The notes under the pieces were generated by a model. The model saw only the letters and a list, made by a program, of their open reading frames with translations, searched no databases and was not told the origin of the DNA. Shown here piece after piece: positions 21,896-30,377 of a DNA stretch of 64,000 nt. How positions within the stretch are numbered: position 1 is the first letter of the stretch; every line of letters starts with the position of its first letter. The DNA comes from Clitoria ternatea (lineage: Eukaryota > Streptophyta > Magnoliopsida > Fabales > Fabaceae). Both the position numbers and the translations under genes were made by a program. The stretch is from the NCBI GenBank assembly GCA_037962975.1, contig CM075674.1:40934501-40998500 (forward strand), read 5' to 3'.

Positions 21896-22765
21896 CTAAC
21901 TAGAATAATATATCTTAGAGATGGTTCTTTTCAAAGGCGAGCTTCGTACAACAAAATTGGAAGAGAAGCCTCTAGCAAGGAAGTCAAGTGATTTATTATA
22001 ATTACTATAGTTATTAACAACATCATGAATGTAAAGATTATGAGCTTTATCAGTGACACATTTATTAAGTTGTTCAAAACTTGCCTTGAAGATATTGAGT
22101 TGATCCATATTCATAGTTTCCACAGGAGAAGCCCACCAAAACTTGGTTTGGGCTATCTTCACCAAACCAGCTAGTTGTTTAGTGCGCATCTTCTCAGCAT
22201 CTAGCTCATTTGAGATATGGGTGAGCTGGAGATTCAAGGCACCTTCATTGTTCACTTGATCTACCTTGATGTTTTGTTGAGCGTTTGAATTTTGGGTCGA
22301 TAATGGGGGTTGTAACCCGTAGTGGCATAGTACATCATAAACACAAGGGATTCCAAAGGAAAACACGTCGTTCCCAGGTGAGAACACCACAATGGCCACG
22401 TCAGCGTTGCAAAGGGTGCGAATCTCGCTCACTTTCTTGAAGAGCCTATTGCGACGCTTAGAGAACGTGACCTGGAGCTTTCTCTCGTTACTAATTCTTT
22501 TGTTCTCTTCTTTTTGACGACCCTTGCCTTTCTTTATAGCAATAACAACATTGTTGTCTAAGGTTAACCTGTCTAGGTGGTTGAGTGTGGGAATTGGGCT
22601 ATAGGTGAGTGAATAGAATGAATCTGGGATATTGTACATTGAAATCATTAAATTTATAGGAATATTTTGACTCAAATTTTGGTTAGAAAAAGTGAAATAA
22701 ATGCATACGCGGGTTTTGGTCCTATTACTCATATGGAAGAAAATTATAGCAACCTTATTCGGCAA
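21896..22765 (-). CDS. Type I (M-alpha, AGL62-like) MADS-box protein (M2)
   Basis: The single-exon frame encodes up to 289 residues. The MADS domain is at about residues 79-139: KGRQKEENKRISNERKLQVT, FSKRRNRLFKKVSEIRTLCN, ADVAIVVFSPGNDVFSFG. A C-terminal region follows with NLQLTHISNELDAEKMRTKQ and MDQLNIFKASFEQLNKC, as in AGL62-like proteins, which are DNA-binding regulators acting mainly in endosperm and gametophytes. The start is uncertain. Relatives begin about ten residues before the MADS domain (M3 starts MSSANNN), and here that Met codon is absent. The first usable in-frame ATGs are Met43 (22639), Met40 (22648) or the far upstream ATG at 22765. The domain has unusual residues (KEENKRI, IRTLC), and loss of the normal start suggests early decay. 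It may be an expressed divergent gene or a young pseudogene. Confidence 0.7.
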   Translation of the reverse strand: MPNKVAIIFFHMSNRTKTRVCIYFTFSNQNLSQNIPINLMISMYNIPDSFYSLTYSPIPTLNHLDRLTLDNNVVIAIKKGKGRQKEENKRISNERKLQVTFSKRRNRLFKKVSEIRTLCNADVAIVVFSPGNDVFSFGIPCVYDVLCHYGLQPPLSTQNSNAQQNIKVDQVNNEGALNLQLTHISNELDAEKMRTKQLAGLVKIAQTKFWWASPVETMNMDQLNIFKASFEQLNKCVTDKAHNLYIHDVVNNYSNYNKSLDFLARGFSSNFVVRSSPLKRTISKIYYSS

Positions 22766-23480
22766 TTTTTATTTTTGTAAAAGATAAATTATATGTAGGT
22801 GGACATTCTTGCAAATTGTCATGTATAATCATATGGTTTCTAGTTTTATTTGGAAATTTCAATAGTATATTTAATATAGAGAATAATAATTAATGTTTGG
22901 CTCAAACTTTTTAGCCTTTTTTAATCTCTTGTAACTAACTCTAGTAAAATGTTGAAGCTTAAATGGTAACGATACATGCATTAGGGTTGGGTTCTTCATA
23001 GTATACATAAAGTAGAATTTTGATAAAAGTGAGAAAGCTTAATTTCATTATTTTAATCTTCTAATGCATTATTCTTTGATCACAAATTTCAATACAAAAG
23101 AAAATGTTAAAATCTAACACTAGAAAAGATGAAAATAAACTTTACTTCATTCATGTAGGGATAAAAAAAAGTGTTTTAGAAATAAATGCACCTAAAATAA
23201 CTGTAAACGTTTTTCATTCCATCTGTTTTCTATTGTCTTAGGTTTTGAATTTTAATTTATTCCAAAACCTTCAGAAAAAATTCAAGACTAATCAATCACC
23301 ATTTGCTTCCCATAATATAAGACATTTTTTAGAAAAAAATTATCCCTTTCATAAGATTATTTTTTCAAAATTTCTTTGTAATAAATTATTTTTAACCAAA
23401 ACATCTCTCTTAATATATAAATTTTCTTGGAAAAAAACAAAATGAGATGCATCAAGTAGATCATGATTTCTCCATCTTAT
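22766..23480. other. AT-rich intergenic region upstream of M2
   Basis: No gene recognised. The 66-codon frame at 23245-23445 is low-complexity and has no family resemblance. The M2 promoter should lie in the first few hundred bases, but no convincing TATA box was singled out. Confidence 0.5.
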
Positions 23481-24005
23481 GCAGGGATGGAAATGGGTCA
23501 GGCCGTCCGTTAATTAGGGGCCCGTCACTCGACTCGTTTAAAAACTTATCGAGCTAGAAGACTAGGCTTGAGCTTTTAAAAAGACCTTTTCATTAACTAA
23601 ACAGGCCACGCCATAGGTTTTCTAAAAAGCCTTTGAAGCCCAATAGACCAATCTATTTAATTAGATTAATTATTAATTAGTTTTATATATAATATATTTA
23701 TAACATAAAATAATATATATATATATATATATTACATATTTATATTTACATAATATAAATTAATATTACAAATTTGCTATTAAAAAAATTAGAAGGGAAG
23801 GGAACACAAATTTTTTTACATTGTTCTTGGCCTTTAAAAAGCCTTACTATAAACAATCCTTTTAAACATGCTTTTAAACGGGCCAGACCTTCAAACAAGC
23901 CAAGACTGGCCTTTAAAAAAGCCTTTGACAAACTAATAGGCTAGAACCAGGTGTTAAAAATTTGATGTGGGTTAGGCTTAGGTGTTTCAAGCCCTGCTTG
24001 GCCTA
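23481..24005. repeat. Interspersed repeat rich in GGCCTTTAAAAAGCC motifs, class uncertain
   Basis: The stretch begins CAGGGATGGAAATGGGTC and contains several copies of (A)GGCCTTTAAAAAGCC-like palindromes separated by AT-rich sequence with an (AT)n run at 23713-23731. The CAGGG-type end and the repeated self-complementary motifs recall non-autonomous hAT-like repeats, but no matching inverted terminus or TSD was found. Class is a guess. Confidence 0.35.
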
Positions 24006-24006
24006 T

Positions 24007-24094
24007 TTTTTTACGTAATTCATGTATACTAAGAAATTTGATGATTTGAACTAAATTGACAAATTTTCTTAGTATACATGAATTACGTAAAAAG
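24007..24094. repeat. Long inverted repeat (hairpin), ~34-bp arms, 19-nt loop
   Basis: The arm 24007-24040 (core TTACGTAATTCATGTATACT) is complementary to 24060-24094 with one bulged T. The loop is 24041-24059. It sits directly after the 23481-24005 repeat. Confidence 0.9.
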
Positions 24095-24384
24095 ATATTG
24101 AGGGATTAAGGGATGAAGGTAGTACTTTTTCCTGTCTGAGGTGCTTTTAAGTTTTAGAATTTTTATTATTTAAAAAATAAAAAATCGATTAAAAATTATA
24201 AATCAATCTTTACGGTTTTAAAATTTAATATGTTAATAATTTTAAAAATGAATTAAAAATAATTAAAACAATTTTTATTAGTTAACATCAATTTTAAATG
24301 TAACATTTTACATTATAAGTAATGAAGTTTATACTTGGAATCAAATGGTAACTAGCTGAATCATCTCATCACTAGGGTTAAATA
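24095..24384. other. AT-rich sequence, nothing recognised
   Basis: Homopolymeric A and T runs; no ORF, repeat or motif supported. Confidence 0.5.
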
Positions 24385-24745
24385 TGATGGGTGCTCCTTT
24401 GACAATGACTTCTCTTACCTGGTGTGGGCCTTCCTAGTTGGTTATTGGCTTCTCGTCCTCTCTAATTCTTCTATTACTGTCAGCTACTCTTAGAGTTAGA
24501 TCTCTTTTTTGAAAAGGTTATGGCTTGAGCGATGTTTTCCATTTCTCGGCCAGTTTCTACTATATGGCTTGTATCTTTATATAGGTTATGTTTTGTTCTT
24601 CCAGATTAAGGTCTAGGTCTTCTTGTCTTCTTGTTTAATCTTCACCAAAAGATGTTTTTCTAAGGAAAGGCTCTCCTAGTTTTTTGAAGGAATTATTACA
24701 TCTGCTCCGTAGGTGGGGCGGGATGGTGCCTTATGGTTGACACTT
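24385..24745 (-). pseudogene. Gypsy integrase C-terminal fragment, degenerate
   Basis: On the minus strand, at about 24713-24676, one reads TYGADVIIPSKN. Further along come an RDLTLRVADSN segment near 24510 and EGPHQVREVIVKGAP near 24440-24400. These correspond to the integrase core end (YGADAMIPVEIGEP in relatives), the basic segment (FxxGDLVLR) and the GPY/F-type C-terminal module. Stops and a frame change are present. Orientation is opposite to the Tat-type pol at 26600-30060, so it derives from a separate element. Confidence 0.6.
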
Positions 24746-24749
24746 GGAA

Positions 24750-25370
24750 GTTTGTTATCTGACACGATTGGGCTTTTGTCATTCATCAATTAAATTTTGT
24801 AGTTACCCCCGAGCCGTCGCTTGGGTTTTTTAGGACTTAAGGTAGTGATAAGTTTATCGAGTGATGAGTTGTCGTTAGCCCCGAACAAGCGCTTGGGCTT
24901 TTAGGACTTAACGTATTGCTAAATTTGCTTGGTGATGAGTTACCATTACCCCCAAGAAAGTGCTCAAATTTTTAAGACTTAACATACTACTGAATTTGCG
25001 GGGTGATAGTTTTTGTTACCCCCAAGCAAGCGCTCAAGTTTTTAGGACTTAACGTACTGCTAAATTTTCCGTTAACCTCGAGCCGTTTATTTAGAGATGT
25101 AAGACTTGTTTGCTGTTACCCTAAGAATTTTACTCAGAGTTTTAGGACTTGTTTTTGTTACCCCCGAGCCATTTTAAGAATTTCTTGTCGTTACCCCTTA
25201 GCCGTTTAGTCGGAGTTTTAGGACTTTTATTGTCGTTACCCCCGAATCATTTTCTGGGAGTTTTAGGACTTGTTTGCCATTGCCCTCGAGCCATTTACAC
25301 AGAGGTTTAGGACTATTGTTTGCCGTTACCCCTGAGCCATTTACTCGAAGTTTTAGGACTTTATTGCAAT
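24750..25370 (+). repeat. Degenerate tandem array with GTTACCCCCGAGC units (copy A)
   Basis: Eleven units of about 38-70 bp each begin with a form of GTTACCCCCGAGC and end with TTTTAGGACTT(A/G). The array is repeated at 44675-45100. Such arrays occur in the non-coding 3' region of gypsy elements. They lie ahead of a polypurine stretch and LTR start here. Confidence 0.8.
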
Positions 25371-25575
25371 CATAATTTGAAGAACATTGTTGAACCATAT
25401 AATCTTTAGAGAATTATTGAATAATATAAGTTGTAAAGAGAACATTGTTAAATCATATAAGTTGTAGAGAGAACATTGTTGAATCATATAAGTTTTGAAC
25501 ATTATTGAATCATATAATTTGTAGAGAATTGTTGACCCGTATAAGTTGTAGAGAAAACATTGTTGAGCCAAATCA
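25371..25575 (+). repeat. ~31-bp tandem repeats (copy A)
   Basis: About seven diverged copies of a unit like GAACATTGTTGAATCATATA followed by AGTTGTAGAGA. They are also present in copy B at 45110-45310. Confidence 0.8.
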
Positions 25576-25650
25576 TTCTTGTATTATTGACGTTTCATTG
25601 GGCCTCATTAAAACCTCTCAGGGGAAAACCCGAGTTGGAGAAAACCTCTT

Positions 25651-26600
25651 GAGTAGGAAAAAAAATGTAACAACCCGAAATTTTAGGGCAATCTCCCAGA
25701 CCCTCTAAGACTCCTAAGAGTTCCCTGTTAAGCTTTCTAAGGAAAGCATAAGGCTTCGGCCTACCTTGCGAAGTGACTCCATTACAAGGAAATGATGAAG
25801 GTGAGCTCGACCGATATATTAGTATTAGTTATAAAGACCCCAAGAAGGTATAAGCGATGAGAAACCGAGTCTAGAGAACAAGTTGCAAAGGCATAATGAG
25901 AATGAGGAGGAATAAGTATAGGCGAATGTTTACTAATAATAAATGTAACACATAATTACGATGATGATATTTAATGATATCTGTTGATGCCTGGTAGTAA
26001 TATTTAGTAGTAATATATTTGATAGTTTAGTGATATTTCATAATGATGTTTAATTGGTGTTAATTAATAATAATTACTCAATAAAATATTTAATTATATA
26101 ATAGTAATTAATAATAATAATAATATTTAATTTAATATTCATTTAAATTTTTTAAATATATATATTAATGTTTAAATATTTAACTTAATAATATTTAATT
26201 AATGTTTATTTAATTGGTAGAAATATTTAATAATAAAATATTTTCAGGTCCTCTAATATAACTTCAGGACCTAGTGGTTGGTTAGGTTCGATAATCCGAC
26301 TTGAGACTAGTGGTCTTGTAGGGAAACTAGTCTAGTTGGGGCCAACCATGAGGTAAATTGGGGAAAATAGGCTCGACTGATACCTGAAGTACATCCTACG
26401 TTTGGACAAGCAAGCACTTTTGAATGTTTGATTCTGGCATGCTCAGTCTCTAATGACCCATTTCATCATTCTAAACACTTCTTCTGAAGGGACCCAACCC
26501 TAATTCGATCTCATTAGCCTCGATTCTTGAGAAATCACCCAGTTAAATTGGAACCCCTGAATTCGACTCGGGCCGTATTTTTATGCTCATCCAATAGTGG
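25651..26600 (+). mobile_element. Polypurine tract and 5' part of an LTR (copy A)
   Basis: GAGTAGGAAAAAAAA precedes an LTR start TGTAACAACCCG at 25666. The LTR shares layout with the LTR at 30378 (TGTAACA start, GGCTTCGGCCT near position 85, AT-rich TAATATTTAAT stretch, then AGACTAGTGG... and ACCCAACCCTAATT blocks) but is a different subfamily. Near 26600 it passes directly into Tat-type pol sequence, so its 3' end is missing. Confidence 0.65.
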
Positions 26601-28020
26601 TATGAATGGATCTCTCTCTTCGAACAATTTTGTTCAACCCGATCTTTCTAGTAGAATGATTAAATGAGTTATGGAGTTGCCTGAGTTTGACATCATTTAT
26701 GAGCCCTAGAGTGCCATCAAAGCCCAGATGCTGGCTGACTTTATCGTGTAGCTTCTTGGTTCATACCTTAAAGAATCCCTGTCCCATTCAACTAGTATAT
26801 GTTGATGGTTTATCCATTAATAAGGGATGCGGGGCTGGAGCTGTAGTGGCGAATGATGACAGGGTCCACCTTGAGATCTCATTGCACTTCAACTTTACCA
26901 CCTCCAATAATCAAGCAGAATATAAAGCATGTCGTGTGGAGATTAGAGCAGCCTTTGATATTGGTGCAAGGACGGTGACCCTTTGCAACGATTTTCAATT
27001 GCTGATCTCCCAGATTCTTGGAGAATACCAATCTAAGGAGCCTCTATTGCAACAATACTTGGCCTGTGTGAATGATCTGAAGAAGAGGTTCCCAAACCAT
27101 CACCTTCAAGCATATCTCAAGGGAGGAGAACACGCAAGCAGACATCCTCTCTAGGTTGGCTAGCATGAAGAAAGCTAAGAGCACAACCACAGTCATTCAG
27201 AATACTTTGATGAAGCCCAGCGTTGTCTAACCTCCCTCCCTTTACGCCATCCACACCCGTGCTTTTAATGAAGATTCCTAGGTGTGAGGTATCTGGTAAT
27301 GGATAGCTCTCTACTAATGATTCAAAGTGAAAATAGGTAAAAAAAAAGTTACCCTTCTTCACCATGGTTGATGGCATGGTGTTTCGGTGTAATTTCTCAG
27401 TACCATTCATCTTATGCTTAAACGAGAATGAGACCCAAGGAGTCATGGAAGAGGTCTATGAGGGGCAATGTGGACATTACACCGAGTCATGAAGAAGGAC
27501 ACTGTAGAGTATGTCCATAAGCGTGATCTAGCTAGAAGTTTGCTAATTTGCATCACACACCAATAGAAGAGTTGTCAACCTCCATAGTACCTTGGTTGTT
27601 CTATCAGTGGGGACTAGACAACTTAGGTCATTTCCCAACGACACCTAGGGGTATCAAATATTTGATTGTACGAGTAGATTACTTCAACAAGTGGTTAAGG
27701 ATAAACCGATGTTGCACATTACTTTTGTAAGGCCCAACGCTTCGATTATGAGAATAGTATAGCCAGATTTAAGGTTCTTGGAAAAATTGTCATAGACAAT
27801 AGCACCTAGTTCACTAACCGCAAGTTTACAAAGTTGCTTGAAGGGTTAAAGATTATACAAGTTTTCTCTTCTGTTGAGCACTGCTAAATCAATGACCAGG
27901 TAGAAGTAGCCAACCATGAGATTCTTCAAAGCTTGAAGAAATTGGGTGAGGAAAATAAGGACTGGACTAACTAACTTTGTCATGTCTTATGGGCCTATAG
28001 CACTACACCGCATTCGTCCA
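26600..28020 (+). pseudogene. Tat-type gypsy pol remnant: RNase H and integrase (copy A, 5' part)
   Basis: The sequence begins in the connection after RT (DLSLRTIL, then SSRMIK near 26650). It then reads ELPEFDIIYEP and a second, archaeal-type RNase H (LVYVDGLSINKGCGAGAVV, FTTSNNQAEYKA, ILGEYQSKEPLLQQYL), the domain arrangement of the Tat/Ogre lineage. Integrase follows at about 27500-27720 with LFYQWGLDNLGHFP and VDYFNKWL, and near 28000 LWAYSTTPHSS. Stops and frameshifts are frequent. RT proper, protease and gag are absent. It is interrupted at 28021 by a solo LTR and resumes at 29634. Confidence 0.8.
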
Positions 28021-29628
28021 TGATGAATTAATTTTAATACACTTATTATAGTTTTTCACTTAGGGTTTATTATATATTTACTATTTTTAAAGATAGTATT
28101 TCAATTAAGTTTTATATTGTTTAGTTTAATTAAAGTATTATATATATATATGTTTCAATTTTCATTTCTTTGTTTGTATCTTGAGTGTCTTGTTTTGGTC
28201 ATAACTTGGGTTTTTGTGATCCAATTGGACTGATCTTGGAGCCTATGGAAAGCTAAGACAATGGAATACATTATGATAATCATATTTGGTTATTTTGCAT
28301 CTGAAAATAATAAAGAAATGAAGCTTGAAGCAATCAGCCCATATGTGTCCCACTAGCATTGATATAGTTCACTAAAATGCACATATCTTGAGGTGTAGAT
28401 GTCTAAATGACCTGATTCTTATGCCAAATTCTCAATAAGATAAAGATTTATAATGTTCATGTTGAAGATTTTGTGAAATTAGGTCATTTTGAGGGTCACA
28501 TTTGTCTTACAAAATGGAAAATATGAAAAGGAGAATAAATTTCAACACCACCATTGTTTTCGTTTGAATTATTGTAATCATAAGCCTTACCAATGTTAGA
28601 AAAATGCATCAATGATTAGAATATGCATATGTAATACCATGATACCTTGCCTATAAATAGATTCTTGAAGTTGTAATGAAGACACAATAGATACATAATA
28701 AATACATGCTTAAGTTTTCATTATTTCTATGTTTTTGCTTTAGTTTCTTAAGTTTTAGTTCTTCTTTCTCTTGCTTTATTTCTTTGCTCTATATTTCATT
28801 CCTCAAGTTATGATTTTCATTTCTCTTTCTCAATATGAAGTAAGTTAATTTCATTATTTGTTATTTACTTTTATAATCAAAGTTATAGTTAAATTAAATT
28901 TATCTTTCATTGTTTAAAATCATCATGGAAGCTTAATCTTTTAAAATTAACTCAAGAAATTTAATTTTTGTTTATGTTAACTTTGAGTTCTTACTCTTAA
29001 TATTTTGATTGAAGATAATTACTTTTCTTTGTACCTCAGTCACTTATGATAGTAGATTATTTAAGTGTATAACCGATTTGTATACAATTAAACAATGTAT
29101 AATCTAAAATGATGTTGGTTGATTAATAAATAATCAATTTGAGAACAAAGATTAAGTTGCTAAATAAGAGATTTCTATTCAGTTTCTTAACTCAACCAAA
29201 TTATGGTTTTAAAGTTATCTTAGTAATTAATAAGAATATATTAATTGATTATTCTTATTAGTTCATTAATTTGATTTTAGAAGATTCTCTAGAATATAAA
29301 AATTTAGGGATTCCAAGTGAATTAAGGTTGAGAAATTAATTATATTTAATCATATTTTAGATCAATGATTATATGACTAAAGATTTATCAATTCTTTGGG
29401 TTGGTTGTTTCTAAATTTGATTTATCACCCACTCATAAAATTACTTTTCATATTATTATATAATTATTTATTTTTCCTTTCAATCTCAACTAGAACCCCC
29501 TCCCTTCCCCCTTTTGTTATCAAAATTGAGTGTACTTAATTTGACTAAGGTAATCGAGAAATCACTAAGGTTGCTTACCTCATACTACATTAATTTCACT
29601 TTTTATTTGACCCGATAACGACATGTGA
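28021..29628 (+). mobile_element. Athila-like solo LTR inserted in integrase (copy A)
   Basis: A 1608-bp insertion is flanked by GTCCA at 28016-28020 and 29629-29633. Removing it restores a continuous integrase reading (HSS then TNES). It begins TGATGAATTAATT, carries a TATA box (TATAAATA, 28652-28659), and ends ...GACATGTGA rather than the expected CA, so the end has probably mutated. No coding region. The same insertion is in copy B at 47759-63049. Confidence 0.75.
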
Positions 29629-29633
29629 GTCCA

Positions 29634-30060
29634 CCAATGAATCTCCTTTTTGGCTAACTTACGGGGTTGAGGCCCTGATACCGGTTGAGCTTTAAATATC
29701 ATCTGCCAAGGTATAACATTTTTCAACCTCTAATAATGATAAACACCTCTGGAATGAGCTAGATTTCAGAGAGCTCAGAGAGGAAGCTTTTGTTCGAGAT
29801 TAGGCTATAAAAGCCAAGGCTGCTTAACGTTATAACAAGAAGGTCTCCCAAAGATGTTTTAAAGTTGGCGATTTTGTGCTACGCCACGCCACGCCAGTAT
29901 TGGGAATAAATTTGCTCATCAAGGCAAGCTTGCGCCAACATGAGAAGGACTCTACCGTGTATTTGAGGTGATAGGCAATTACACTACCACCTTAAGATGT
30001 TGGATGGAACTCCCATAAAGAACAAATAGAATATACATAATTTAAGAGTGTACTCCAGCT
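29634..30060 (+). pseudogene. Tat-type integrase C-terminal part (copy A)
   Basis: It reads WLTYGVEALIPVEL at about 29655-29695, then RYNKKVSQRCFKVGDFVLR near 29840-29890 and a degraded C-terminal module. It continues the integrase cut at 28020. Stops are present (for example after FVRD). Confidence 0.75.
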
Positions 30061-30377
30061 AGCTGGATAACAATCATGTACTCTTTTTACTAACTTGAAG
30101 TTTTTTCCCAATGGGTTTTCCTCAAGAAGGTTTTAACAAGGCATGTCCCAACATATCTCAGATGTATATCTAGTATTTAACAAAATTATTTGATGTTGAA
30201 ATTTTTCCACTATCTATTATATTTCTGATTGTATCAAGAAATTGGCCCAATAAGTGGCAAGGATTGGACCTTTTTTGAGGTCATATTGGACCCCAATAAG
30301 CGGCGCCCCAGCCCCTTAAAAGGGATTGACTACTTGGCCCCAACGAGCGGCGAGGATTGGATCTCTTTGAGACCATA
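30061..30377 (+). repeat. 3' non-coding region with ~40-bp GC-rich repeats (copy A)
   Basis: Three or four diverged copies of a unit around CCCCAA(T/C)(A/G)AGCGGCGAGG and GATTGGA lie between 30245 and 30375, just before the LTR start. No gene. The equivalent stretch in copy B is 63480-63798. Confidence 0.65.
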
